From IMG/VR virus record IMGVR_UViG_3300042290_000327, positions 56,716-120,715 of that record: DNA of 64,000 nucleotides. The stretch is one strand, 5' to 3'. Below, in pieces: positions 1 through 6,477 of this stretch. Made by a program: the position numbers and the translations under genes. A model generated the notes under the pieces. That model made no database searches, had not been told where the DNA came from, and was given only the letters and a program-made list of their open reading frames with translations. This stretch comes from a virus. Within the stretch, counting starts at the first letter, position 1, and each line of letters begins with the position of its first letter.

Positions 1-42
1 AAAGCACTAACTGAATATCAGAACACTTTAATCAATCTATAA
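1..42 (+). CDS. C-terminal end of a gene cut by the window edge
   Basis: Frame 1 is open from the first base to a TAA at 40-42 and encodes the tail KALTEYQNTLINL. The next gene starts five bases later. Too little is visible for any functional call. Confidence 0.5.
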   Translation, partial: KALTEYQNTLINL

Positions 43-46
43 ACAG

Positions 47-181
47 ATGGGTAAGATCCATTTACAGGACTTAGATCGGCTAGAGGAAGAATCTCGTCCT
101 TACCAGCCTATCAAGACCAATAGGAAGAAAAAAGTAAGTCCTATTTATAAAAAGGATAGCGACCAGTTGGATCGAAACTAA
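47..181 (+). CDS. small hypothetical protein, 44 aa
   Basis: ATG at 47 to TAA at 179-181 encodes a 44-residue hydrophilic peptide. An acidic first third (LDRLEEE) is followed by a lysine-rich stretch around residues 22-36. It sits tightly between two co-directional genes. No family is recognised; the tight packing is the main reason to believe it is real. Confidence 0.5.
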   Translation: MGKIHLQDLDRLEEESRPYQPIKTNRKKKVSPIYKKDSDQLDRN

Positions 182-197
182 ATTATTCTTATATTTA
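167..197 (+). promoter_or_regulatory. possible TTG-N20-TATATTTA promoter
   Basis: TTG at 167-169 and TATATTTA at 190-197 have the exact 20-base spacing seen at the other promoters of this window. The -7 box ends only four bases before the ATG at 202, much closer than at other genes, so the transcript would be almost leaderless or the match is chance. Confidence 0.35.
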
Positions 198-201
198 AGC
201 T

Positions 202-543
202 ATGAAAGAACTACTTTTAAAAGAAATCCAAAACGTAATTGCTGAAGCTACTAAGGTAAACTTCAAGGGTAAGCAGTTTGTACTTAAAGTAGACGTTAAC
301 GAAGATCCTAACAAAAAAGGAATTAAAGTGCAGTTTATCCCTGCCGATATGTCTCCTATCAATCCTACCGAGCAGAATGAGATTGCTATGGCATTGAGTG
401 ATAAACTCGACTCAGGCTTGAAGCAATTCGGTATGCAGGTAGAGCGGGACAGGCAGCTCAAGGACAAGTCAGTGATTGGCTTCTTTATTTACATCGAGTA
501 TGTAGACAAAATTATTCGGCAGGCATTAGGAACTCAAGCTTAA
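202..543 (+). CDS. hypothetical protein with capsid-targeting-like N-terminus, 113 aa
   Basis: The 113-residue product begins with an amphipathic helix, MKELLLKEIQNVIAEATK. Its IAE-A step resembles the end of the T4 internal-protein targeting sequence (FIAE), after which the gp21 protease cuts. The rest is a mixed alpha/beta body with no recognised domain. If the leader works, this would be a head-associated protein, but the gene lies far from the head genes, so the idea is weak here. The ATG at 202 is the first in frame after the upstream stop. Confidence 0.6.
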   Translation: MKELLLKEIQNVIAEATKVNFKGKQFVLKVDVNEDPNKKGIKVQFIPADMSPINPTEQNEIAMALSDKLDSGLKQFGMQVERDRQLKDKSVIGFFIYIEYVDKIIRQALGTQA

Positions 544-557
544 TTTAGTTTACTTTT

Positions 558-713
558 ATGAAGAAATTTTCTTTCTACAGTCTTACAGATAGTAGCCAGG
601 AGGTGATTGGGTCTACCCGAGCATTTACCCGATTAGCAGCAGCAAAAAACTTTGCCGAAAGAAAGCATTTATCGCTTAAAAATTTTCTAAGTATATTTAG
701 CGTCACAAGATGA
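558..713 (+). CDS. small hypothetical protein, 51 aa
   Basis: ATG at 558 to TGA at 711-713 gives 51 residues. The stop overlaps the next start (ATGA at 710-713), the usual sign of translational coupling. The sequence FSFYSLTDSSQEVIGSTRAF followed by an Ala/Lys-rich helix resembles short phage proteins that begin with a small beta-hairpin. Function unknown. Confidence 0.5.
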   Translation: MKKFSFYSLTDSSQEVIGSTRAFTRLAAAKNFAERKHLSLKNFLSIFSVTR

Positions 714-1114
714 AGCCTAAAGAAATGCTTAGACAAATACTCAAGGATGTTATACCTTTGAAGTACAGAATTAAAGAGGTACCCCGAAACAGAGAAGCTA
801 TGACTAAAGAATTATTTATCGAGATAGTCAAGCTTTTAAAAGAGATTGACGACAGGACCAACTTCGTAGCATCGGAGATTGGAATGGATACAACCCAGTA
901 CGAGGATAAGTTCTTCAGGGTTATTGAGAATCTTATGCGGATTGCCTTCAACAGGGAGCAGGTATTCTTAATTGAGCTTTACTTAAATGAGATCGACTAC
1001 AACGACAAAGAGGAGTGGGATGGTAACATCTCAGTAACTGTTGAGAAGAAAGAGCAAAAGATTGCTTTCCGTACCCCGGAGGATGTCTGGGAAGCTATTC
1101 AAAAGTTTAAGTAA
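710..1114 (+). CDS. hypothetical protein, 134 aa
   Basis: This charged, mostly helical 134-residue protein has no recognised domain. Residues about 25-95 look like two or three helices (ELFIEIVKLLKEIDDRTNF; FFRVIENLMRIAF). It is coupled by a 4-base overlap to the upstream 51-residue gene and is followed by a promoter, so it probably ends a short transcription unit. A TATATTTA box at 692-699 lies just upstream, but its upstream element is TTA rather than TTG. Confidence 0.65.
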   Translation: MKPKEMLRQILKDVIPLKYRIKEVPRNREAMTKELFIEIVKLLKEIDDRTNFVASEIGMDTTQYEDKFFRVIENLMRIAFNREQVFLIELYLNEIDYNDKEEWDGNISVTVEKKEQKIAFRTPEDVWEAIQKFK

Positions 1115-1118
1115 AAAG

Positions 1119-1149
1119 TTGGAGACTAGTTGACTAGTTACTATCTTTA
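1119..1149 (+). promoter_or_regulatory. TTG-N20-TATCTTTA promoter
   Basis: TTG at 1119-1121 and TATCTTTA at 1142-1149 are separated by exactly 20 bases. The leader to the ATG at 1168 is A-rich. This promoter would drive the DksA-like/HNH-like gene block. Confidence 0.7.
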
Positions 1150-1167
1150 GTTAAATAAAAATAGAAT

Positions 1168-1557
1168 ATGAATAAAAGGTTTTGTAGTGTGTGTGGGGAT
1201 GAGATTAATCCCCTGCGTGTAAAAGCTCTCCCGGAGACTAAGACTTGTATTAACCACTCTACTGTGGGTGCTAAGAGAGGTCGGATTTTGACTTTAGGAG
1301 AGGGTGATCATACCTATAATGAGATTGAAATTTTAGATGAGGAGGTATACCGCCGAGTAGTAGCTTTGGAGTTTGGTGTTGATCGTTTAGCTGAAGAGAT
1401 GCCTGAGATCCAGAACTACGATGCGACTATGGTTTCTGACGATACCCGAGCCCTGAGAGAGAAAGCTGAGAAGGTGCTTGAGGATGAGGAAGACTCCAAG
1501 CTCCTTGAAGATCCTGAAGAGGTGATCGAGGAATCAGAAGAAGAAGAAGAGGAATAG
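1168..1557 (+). CDS. DksA/TraR-type zinc-finger protein with acidic tail, 129 aa
   Basis: Residues 5-30 match the C-terminal zinc finger of DksA/TraR proteins: C6-x2-C9, the signature RVKALPET, then C27 and H30. DksA-family proteins bind in the secondary channel of RNA polymerase; the finger alone is also used as a general module. The fourth ligand is His (CINH) rather than the usual Cys, which can still bind zinc. The body is unfamiliar and the last 30 residues are almost all Glu/Asp. The coiled-coil tip of full DksA is not evident. A role in modifying host transcription is inference. Confidence 0.6.
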   Translation: MNKRFCSVCGDEINPLRVKALPETKTCINHSTVGAKRGRILTLGEGDHTYNEIEILDEEVYRRVVALEFGVDRLAEEMPEIQNYDATMVSDDTRALREKAEKVLEDEEDSKLLEDPEEVIEESEEEEEE

Positions 1558-2204
1558 TGGAGGAGAAGAAGAAAGGGCGTCCTAGTAAGATTTTGCTAAG
1601 GGAGGATATCGAGCGAGCAGTTAAGATGACTAAGTCAAATAAAGCTGCAGCTCGGTACCTCCACTGCTCTTTCCCTCACTACAGAAAGTATGCTGTCCTG
1701 TATACTAATCAGGATGGTGTGACTCTCTTTGAAGCTCATAAGAATCAGGCTGGGGTAGGGATACCTAAATTTCTAACAGGTAGGGCTACTCAAGCCCCTC
1801 TAGAGCAGATCCTGGACGGAACCTTTCCTGTTGAGCATTTCAAGCCTGCGAAGATTAAAGCAGCTTTGATATCAGAAGGTTACTTAGCTGAGAGTTGCAA
1901 GAGGTGTGACTTCGGTGAGAGCAGGCTCTTAGATGGAAAGATTCCTTTGATTTTGACTTTCAAAGATAAGAATAAGCACAACTACCACCGGGATAACATC
2001 GAACTACTCTGTTACAACTGCTGCTTTCTCTATGCTGCTTCTCCTATTTCTGACGATCAGGTAGAGCAGATGGAGGATTACATTGAGATTCAGGTTAAGA
2101 ATTTTGACTGGGAGATAGATCAATCTCATATTGACCATCTGAAAGAGCTGGGGCTGTGGGAGGACAATAAGAAGCCCGGTGATGAGTTTATATCCCGGGC
2201 ATGA
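1557..2204 (+). CDS. HTH-like plus degenerate HNH-type zinc protein, 215 aa
   Basis: The start is GTG at 1557, overlapping the preceding stop (TAGTG). The N-terminus carries a GRPSK AT-hook-like patch and a helix-turn-helix-like segment near residues 16-45. Residues 114-160 resemble an HNH module: C114-x2-C117, then N147 and C152-x2-C155 within DNIELLCYNCC. The usual first catalytic His is Thr (LILTFKD near 131-137) and the final His is absent, so nuclease activity is doubtful and DNA binding more likely. A 4-base overlap couples it to the next gene. Confidence 0.5.
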   Translation: MEEKKKGRPSKILLREDIERAVKMTKSNKAAARYLHCSFPHYRKYAVLYTNQDGVTLFEAHKNQAGVGIPKFLTGRATQAPLEQILDGTFPVEHFKPAKIKAALISEGYLAESCKRCDFGESRLLDGKIPLILTFKDKNKHNYHRDNIELLCYNCCFLYAASPISDDQVEQMEDYIEIQVKNFDWEIDQSHIDHLKELGLWEDNKKPGDEFISRA

Positions 2205-2422
2205 AAGTACCTAAGAAGAGACAGCGTCCCCAGCTCGACAGCGAGAAGAACAAGCAGTATCTTCTTAGCAAACATGCTGATAAGCTTTTAGAGCAGGATC
2301 AGAAGAATAAAAAGTTATCTGAAAAGTTGCTTAGAGGGGATATATTTACTATCTTTATCGAAGAAGAAAAAAATAAAGGTTATGAGCGAGAAGAGAGGAC
2401 TGACGGAGAAGATCAAGTTTGA
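2201..2422 (+). CDS. small charged hypothetical protein, 73 aa
   Basis: ATG at 2201 overlaps the stop of the upstream gene. The product is highly charged (rich in Lys, Glu and Asp), starts with a basic patch MKVPKKRQRP and is predicted to be helical. No family is recognised. Its 3' end overlaps the next gene by 41 bases in another frame, so the C-terminal end or the next start is less certain. Confidence 0.5.
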   Translation: MKVPKKRQRPQLDSEKNKQYLLSKHADKLLEQDQKNKKLSEKLLRGDIFTIFIEEEKNKGYEREERTDGEDQV

Positions 2423-2666
2423 GTTTAATACTGCTGGGGTATTAGAGATTCAGTATAATACCGGGACCTGGGGTAGAGTTACTGCGATTACTTTCCGGGC
2501 TTATGACGGACCTCGCCGGATTACCGAGCCTCAGTTTACTCAGAAGTCTAACCCTCATGTACCTATGAGGACCTATTTATACGAAGGACCTGTGTACTAC
2601 TACGGCTCTAATAAGGAGGCTGTTAAGCAGAATAATCATACTGTTCGTAATTTGTATAACAGCTAA
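2382..2666 (+). CDS. hypothetical protein, 94 aa
   Basis: This 94-residue product is probably beta-rich (FEFNTAGVLEIQYN; RTYLYEGPVYYYG). It overlaps the previous gene by 41 bases. A later internal start is possible, but the residues after the first Met are consistent with a normal N-terminus. No family is recognised. Confidence 0.55.
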   Translation: MSEKRGLTEKIKFEFNTAGVLEIQYNTGTWGRVTAITFRAYDGPRRITEPQFTQKSNPHVPMRTYLYEGPVYYYGSNKEAVKQNNHTVRNLYNS

Positions 2667-2675
2667 TCAATTTAT

Positions 2676-2984
2676 ATGAGACAGTTTGTATTCGAAAACC
2701 CGCAAGAATTTAGTACTTTCTTTTCAGGAAAGAACGTAAAGATTACTAATGCTATCACCGCCGGCATCAGAGTAGCTGTCAAGGCTAGGAAGAAACACGC
2801 TGACTTATTTGAGGTTAGCTTCGAAGGAGGAGATACTGCGTACGATATCAGTTTGCCATCTACCGAATGGCCGCAGGCTTTGGCTAAATGTTTAGAGTTC
2901 TACGAGGAGTCTCAGCTCTACGATGATGCCATCGATACTTACCAGCTTATCAAGCAACTCTCAAATGAAAGAGATCTTATCTAA
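2676..2984 (+). CDS. hypothetical protein, 102 aa
   Basis: The product is a 102-residue soluble alpha/beta protein, with a beta-rich N-terminal half and a helical end (ALAKCLEFYEESQLYDDAID). The start at 2676 lies nine bases after the upstream stop. No recognised domain. Confidence 0.6.
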   Translation: MRQFVFENPQEFSTFFSGKNVKITNAITAGIRVAVKARKKHADLFEVSFEGGDTAYDISLPSTEWPQALAKCLEFYEESQLYDDAIDTYQLIKQLSNERDLI

Positions 2985-3198
2985 GACCCGGCTAGACGGC
3001 TCTACTATCACCTATTTCATGTCCGATGATAAGAGGACTGTTACATCTGAACTATCTTACCCCAGGTCATTCAGGAATACCTATGAGGAGTTAGAGCATA
3101 GAAATGAAGGACTACCTAAGACCAAGCGTCAGTACATGACTGATGAAGGTAAGGTGGTAGGGTATCTTACTGCAAAAAAGTTAGGAATTATTACTTAG
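2965..3198 (+). CDS. hypothetical protein, 77 aa
   Basis: The frame is open from 2923, but I chose the ATG at 2965. It gives a normal polar N-terminus (MKEILSKTRLDGS) and a 20-base overlap with the upstream gene rather than 62. The product is 77 residues with beta character (STITYFMSDDKRTVTSELS) and a basic end. Function unknown. A promoter follows immediately. Confidence 0.6.
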   Translation: MKEILSKTRLDGSTITYFMSDDKRTVTSELSYPRSFRNTYEELEHRNEGLPKTKRQYMTDEGKVVGYLTAKKLGIIT

Positions 3199-3203
3199 GT
3201 TAG

Positions 3204-3234
3204 TTGGATCTAATCAAGTTAGTTCCTATCTTTA
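3204..3234 (+). promoter_or_regulatory. TTG-N20-TATCTTTA promoter
   Basis: TTG at 3204-3206 and TATCTTTA at 3227-3234 with 20-base spacing, followed by the leader AAGTATAATTAAAAACAAA. It drives the DUF932-type gene. Confidence 0.75.
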
Positions 3235-3252
3235 AGTATAATTAAAAACAAA

Positions 3253-4080
3253 ATGGTTATGATGATTTCAGATAGCAAGCAAGACCGCGTAATGTCAATA
3301 GAAGATTTAAAGAAGGTAGTACCTTTTGCCTTCATTGATAAACCTACCCGAGAGGTATCAGATAAGTACGTTCACGTACCTACTAGCCGGGTGATAGAAG
3401 ACTTAATGAGTATGGGTTGGGAGCCAGTCCAGGCAGCTCAGCGCCGAGGAAGAGCCGGGAAGGTTTCGATCTTCTCCAAGCATATGATCAAGTTCCAGAA
3501 TCCTAATTTAGTTATCAAAGGTGCTCAAGGTGATGATGTATTTCCTCAGATCATTCTTACTAACTCTCATGATGGAACTCAGTCGTTTAAGTTCATGATG
3601 GGGCTATATCGCCTTGTCTGTAGCAATGGACTGGTAGTTGCTGATGAGCAGTTTGCTAACTTCAAGATCCGGCATATGGGATATAGCTTTGAAGACCTTC
3701 AGAAGCTTATCGAGACTGCAGTAGTAGCGCTACCTAAGAAGGTAGAGGTTATCAATATGATGAAGGAAGTACAGATGACGGAGGTGCAGCAGAAAGACTT
3801 CGCTATGAAGGCTTACTTGCTTCGACGTGGTATCGAGATGAGCGATGAAGTTCAGGTAGAGGATGAGGTGTTAGAGGGTATTCTTTCTAGCCGCCGGACC
3901 CAAGACCAGGGCGATGATCTGTGGCTGACCTTTAATCGCATCCAAGAAGCTATCACCCAAGGAGGATTCAAAGGAGCTTTGAACGGAGCTAAGGTACGTC
4001 AGGTGCGTAAGATTAGGTCGTTTGAGAAAGATCTTAAGATCAATCAGGACTTATTCCAGCTAGCGTTACAGTATGCGTAA
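3253..4080 (+). CDS. DUF932-type phage/plasmid protein, 275 aa
   Basis: The central segment NSHDGTQSFKFMMGLYRLVC followed by SNGLVV is the hallmark of DUF932, a family common in phages and plasmids. Its biochemical role is not established; members are often found among early or accessory genes. The length is near the usual range. The gene has its own promoter, and the ATG at 3253 was taken because it follows the leader directly; ATGs at 3259 and 3262 are alternatives. A DNA-metabolism role is only inference. Confidence 0.75.
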   Translation: MVMMISDSKQDRVMSIEDLKKVVPFAFIDKPTREVSDKYVHVPTSRVIEDLMSMGWEPVQAAQRRGRAGKVSIFSKHMIKFQNPNLVIKGAQGDDVFPQIILTNSHDGTQSFKFMMGLYRLVCSNGLVVADEQFANFKIRHMGYSFEDLQKLIETAVVALPKKVEVINMMKEVQMTEVQQKDFAMKAYLLRRGIEMSDEVQVEDEVLEGILSSRRTQDQGDDLWLTFNRIQEAITQGGFKGALNGAKVRQVRKIRSFEKDLKINQDLFQLALQYA

Positions 4081-4237
4081 GATAAGAGATAAGAAAGCCA
4101 CCGCACCTGTCCGTTTCGAGAGAGACGGGCAGCTGTGGGAGGTAGTCTACAAGACAGCCGATATGGCTTATGCCGTTAAGCTCAATAAGAAAGGCTCTCC
4201 GGTTGGTATCATTGAAAGGTTTTATGAGCAGGTCTAG
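4073..4237 (+). CDS. small basic hypothetical protein, 54 aa
   Basis: ATG at 4073 overlaps the end of the DUF932 gene by eight bases; TAG at 4235-4237. The product is basic at the start (MRKIRDKK) and looks like a small beta-sheet protein (PVRFERDGQLWEVVYK, then SPVGIIERFYEQ). No family is recognised. Confidence 0.5.
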   Translation: MRKIRDKKATAPVRFERDGQLWEVVYKTADMAYAVKLNKKGSPVGIIERFYEQV

Positions 4238-4254
4238 GGCAGGGAGGCCGAGGG

Positions 4255-4328
4255 GCGAGCGGAGGGGCGTTTCCCTCTCTCGCACCGAAGGTGCCACGCG
4301 CATTCTCATCAAAAGCCCTACCGGGCTT
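4255..4328 (+). ncRNA. GC-rich cluster of three hairpins (structured RNA or terminator)
   Basis: In the 135-base gap 4238-4372 three stems can be drawn. GCGAG (4255-4259) and GGAGGG (4261-4266) pair with CCCTCT (4273-4278) and CTCGC (4279-4283). GCACC (4282-4286) pairs with GGTGC (4290-4294). AAGCCC (4313-4318) pairs with GGGCTT (4323-4328). The region is far more GC-rich than its surroundings. The last hairpin lacks a strong T-run, so it is a weak terminator at best. Confidence 0.35.
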
Positions 4329-4372
4329 GGAAAAATTTAGATAAAAGGATTAATAAAAAACAAATAAGAGTT

Positions 4373-4606
4373 ATGGAGTACGGAAGTATAAGATGGAGGC
4401 CGTGGGTGTGTCTGCTAAAAGATGATGAAGGTATCACGGATGTTAAGAGGTTTGATAACTTCCAGGACATGCTACAGTGGAGGTTAGAGAACATAAGGAA
4501 GGGTTTGAATGCCGTCTCTATGACAGAAGAATACTACCTCGGTCTTGAGACCGATGAACATGCGGAGTGGTGGAAGAGTGTTAAACAGTTAATTGCATCT
4601 TTATGA
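4373..4606 (+). CDS. hypothetical protein, 77 aa
   Basis: The 77-residue product is rich in Trp and charged residues (SIRWRPWVCLL; EHAEWWKSVKQ). No clear promoter of the TTG-N20 type lies upstream; the leader is A-rich (AATAAAAAACAAATAAGAG). Its stop overlaps the next start (ATGA at 4603-4606). Function unknown. Confidence 0.55.
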   Translation: MEYGSIRWRPWVCLLKDDEGITDVKRFDNFQDMLQWRLENIRKGLNAVSMTEEYYLGLETDEHAEWWKSVKQLIASL

Positions 4607-4737
4607 GTAAGAGAATACCTTTAGACCAGGACCCTGCATTCCGGGACCTTAATTGGGACCTTCCTTTGAATAAGGATTGGGATGGCACGTTACAAGACGG
4701 ACTAGAAAATGAAGAGTGGGATGATGAAGAAGAGTGA
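4603..4737 (+). CDS. small acidic hypothetical protein, 44 aa
   Basis: ATG at 4603 overlaps the upstream stop; TGA at 4735-4737. It is an acidic 44-residue peptide with three Trp residues, ending in a run of Glu/Asp (EEWDDEEE). Translational coupling on both sides supports it. No family is recognised. Confidence 0.5.
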   Translation: MSKRIPLDQDPAFRDLNWDLPLNKDWDGTLQDGLENEEWDDEEE

Positions 4738-4906
4738 ACAGGAGTGGGATCATTACTCGGGAATACCTTCACCGTTAGCCTACCAGAAAAGAGAGCTAGA
4801 AAAGAAGCTAGAGAGGGAGTACGATGATGATGATTCTCAGGATGATGATAGAGAGTATAACCCCGGTAAGAGGACTTACAGTGATAGCCTTGAGGATGAA
4901 GAATAA
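4709..4906 (+). CDS. small charged hypothetical protein, up to 65 aa
   Basis: The frame is open from ATG 4709; ATGs at 4721 and 4724 would give shorter overlap with the upstream gene and the plausible start MMKKSEQEWDHYSG. The protein is very polar, with an Asp-rich run around residues 39-47. Its end overlaps the next start by eleven bases. Probably disordered; function unknown. Confidence 0.45.
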   Translation: MKSGMMKKSEQEWDHYSGIPSPLAYQKRELEKKLEREYDDDDSQDDDREYNPGKRTYSDSLEDEE

Positions 4907-5174
4907 CTTTTTATACAAAGTACTTATGAAAGACGGCAAGAGTAAAGGACAATGGCAGGACTGGGATAAGGCATATGCAAAGACTAGGTCGGTGATATGG
5001 AGCTGTAACAAGGAAGAGCATCTGGAGGCAGGACTGAGGATGGTGATAAACTATGAGAGACTAATGCAAAACTTCGGCCCTACTTCGGTACAAGGCCGGA
5101 GGATTGGAGCCGGGACAGTTGATGATCTCCTTTCTCTCATTAGGTTAAAACGTAAGATGATTAGGAGAGGATGA
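4896..5174 (+). CDS. hypothetical protein, 92 aa
   Basis: The frame opens at 4824, but the first 24 codons give an unlikely Met/Ile-rich N-terminus and overlap the upstream gene. The ATG at 4896 gives MKNNFLYKVLMKDGKSKGQ and a natural overlap of eleven bases. The product is a basic, mostly helical 92-residue protein. No family is recognised. It is the last gene before the AACCGT repeat region. Confidence 0.5.
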   Translation: MKNNFLYKVLMKDGKSKGQWQDWDKAYAKTRSVIWSCNKEEHLEAGLRMVINYERLMQNFGPTSVQGRRIGAGTVDDLLSLIRLKRKMIRRG

Positions 5175-5414
5175 TGAAGGGAGTAAACCGTAGCGTATAT
5201 AAAGATATTTGTATAGAGTGATATAAAGATATTAAGATATAAATTATGTATAAACTTAAAGCAAAGAGTGAAGTTAAAGCAAAGCTTTAATAGCTAGTAC
5301 CTGCCTCCCTCCCTTGCAACTTTTCTTCTATAGAAAATTATTATTTTTCAAACCTTAAAGTAAAGCTTTAAGTATTCAGTAAACCGTAGATAAAACCGTA
5401 GACTAGTAAACCGT

Positions 5415-5597
5415 ATGCAGAAAACCGTCCATGCAATCATCAGTGCTTTAACCGGCAGAAAACCGTACCTACTAGGTAACCGTCCAGAGGAAACCGTACA
5501 AGGTAACCGTAGGGAGAAAATCGTAGAGAGTACCGTACAGCCGTCTGTAAGGCTGGTTATAAACCTGGAGACTGGAACAGTTAAAGTAAAGCTTTAA
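5415..5597 (+). CDS. doubtful small ORF inside the repeat array, 60 aa
   Basis: ATG at 5415 to TAA at 5595-5597 could encode 60 residues. The central part is low-complexity (NRPEETVQGNRREKIVEST), because the AACCGT repeats are translated in mixed phase. No promoter or leader of the kind seen at neighbouring genes precedes it. It may be a by-product of the repeats rather than a gene. Confidence 0.25.
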   Translation: MQKTVHAIISALTGRKPYLLGNRPEETVQGNRREKIVESTVQPSVRLVINLETGTVKVKL

Positions 5598-5661
5598 GGT
5601 TTTAGAAAACCGTACGGAGGTAACCGTCTGGTAAACCGTAGGGAAAAAACCGTCCTGAAAG

Positions 5662-5692
5662 TTGTCTCCTGCTCTAAGGGTTCGTATCTTTA
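5662..5692 (+). promoter_or_regulatory. TTG-N20-TATCTTTA promoter
   Basis: TTG at 5662-5664, TATCTTTA at 5685-5692, spacer 20 bases, ending in GTTCG like the other copies. It drives the membrane-protein gene at 5710 and lies directly after the last AACCGT copy, so the array may act on it. Confidence 0.75.
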
Positions 5693-5709
5693 GATGAAAG
5701 AAAAAGGTT

Positions 5710-6057
5710 ATGACAAAGTTGGTAAAAGATTTGAGCGGGATAGCGCTAGTGGTGATGCTGCTAGTAGGAGGAGTTTTTGGCTGGGTCTACTCCCTAGCTA
5801 CTTTACTGTCCAGTAGAGAGGACCTGCCCGGGGTACTAAAGGCTAGCTTCAGAGGAAGCCTTATAGGAGTAGTAGCGCTAATCTACTTAGGGGTAACATA
5901 CCCAGACGCCTCTTCGGATATGTGGCTGGTGATCGCCCCGGGCTTCTGTGCTTCGGTCTGGTATCTGCTAGGGCCGGAGTTAGATAAAAAGCTAAAGGCA
6001 GGTATAGGTCTAGCCATAGCAGTAGGTGTACTAGCCTACATGGTGACTGCAGTCTAG
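5710..6057 (+). CDS. small integral membrane protein, 115 aa
   Basis: Four hydrophobic segments are visible near residues 9-28, 49-64, 72-88 and 96-115, separated by short polar loops (SSREDLPG; YPDASSD; GPELDKKLKAG). This predicts a four-pass inner-membrane protein. No family is recognised. It has its own promoter and is bracketed by AAAGCTTT repeats. It could be an early host-takeover or superinfection-exclusion protein, which is inference from its size and position only. Confidence 0.6.
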   Translation: MTKLVKDLSGIALVVMLLVGGVFGWVYSLATLLSSREDLPGVLKASFRGSLIGVVALIYLGVTYPDASSDMWLVIAPGFCASVWYLLGPELDKKLKAGIGLAIAVGVLAYMVTAV

Positions 6058-6206
6058 ACTTCAAGCAAAGCTTTAAGTTAAAGTAAAGCTTTAAGGTTTG
6101 AGTATAAGGTACCGGCCCGTCTACTCTTCCGCCTCTCTTCCAAGGGCAGGCCCGTCAACCATCCTAAATGTACGAAAAAATCTTTTAGTGACAAACTTTA
6201 TTTTAG

Positions 6207-6237
6207 TTGGATTGAAAATAGTTTGTACCTATCTTTA
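6207..6237 (+). promoter_or_regulatory. TTG-N20-TATCTTTA promoter
   Basis: TTG at 6207-6209 and TATCTTTA at 6230-6237 with 20-base spacing, followed by the standard leader that ends ACAACGGTT before the ATG at 6264. Confidence 0.75.
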
Positions 6238-6263
6238 GGTATAATTAAAAACAAACAACGGTT

Positions 6264-6419
6264 ATGTATTCATTAGATTGTAGCTATTTTAAAGCAGAAT
6301 TTGAAACATTAGAGGAATTAATAGAGTCTGTCATAATTAATGGAATGGATCCGAGTTATGAGGTAACATTTAATGGAGAAGGTACAGGAGAACAAATATT
6401 TGATTTGATTCAGATTTGA
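6264..6419 (+). CDS. small acidic hypothetical protein, 51 aa
   Basis: ATG at 6264, TGA at 6417-6419. The 51-residue acidic product (LEELIESVIINGMDPSYEV) has its own standard promoter and leader, which supports expression. The DNA is more AT-rich than the structural genes. No family is recognised. Confidence 0.6.
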   Translation: MYSLDCSYFKAEFETLEELIESVIINGMDPSYEVTFNGEGTGEQIFDLIQI

Positions 6420-6420
6420 T

Positions 6421-6451
6421 TTGGTTACCCAAAATATAGTTCGTATATTTA
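6421..6451 (+). promoter_or_regulatory. TTG-N20-TATATTTA promoter
   Basis: TTG at 6421-6423, TATATTTA at 6444-6451. The TTG begins two bases after the preceding stop codon, showing how tightly the cassettes are packed. Confidence 0.8.
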
Positions 6452-6477
6452 GGTATAATTAAAAACAAACAACGGTT

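Larger units (their letters stand above)
5175..5709 (+). repeat. AACCGT direct-repeat array, possible origin or regulatory region
   Basis: This gap has no confident gene. The hexamer AACCGT occurs 13 times on the plus strand, starting at 5186, 5382, 5394, 5409, 5423, 5461, 5478, 5492, 5505, 5608, 5622, 5634 and 5648. Most neighbouring copies start 12-17 bases apart, and degenerate copies fill the gap near 5519-5544. All point the same way and most read AAACCGT followed by A or C. The pattern resembles iterons or a multi-copy protein-binding array. It is not a CRISPR array: the repeat is too short and spacers are missing. Confidence 0.6.
5274..6094 (+). repeat. dispersed 17-bp repeats TTAAAG(T/C)AAAGCTTTAA
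   Basis: Copies lie at 5274-5290, 5355-5371, 5581-5597 and 6078-6094, with a variant (TTCAAGCAAAGCTTTAA) at 6060-6076. Each contains the palindrome AAAGCTTT. They flank the AACCGT array and the membrane-protein gene at 5710-6057. Two copies end short reading frames in the same way (KAKL-stop at 5290 and KVKL-stop at 5597), so they could be operators or remnants of duplicated gene ends. Confidence 0.6.

Noticed and set aside
2923-2964. Upstream start for the gene ending at 3198
   Set aside because: It would overlap the previous gene by 62 bases and give an unlikely Ser-rich N-terminus; the ATG at 2965 fits better.
4824-4895. Upstream start for the gene ending at 5174
   Set aside because: The extra Met/Ile-rich residues are the shadow of the GATGAT-rich 3' end of the previous gene; the ATG at 4896 gives a normal start.
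5186-5653. AACCGT array considered as a CRISPR
   Set aside because: The repeat is six bases, spacing is about 14, and there are no unique 30-base spacers or cas genes.
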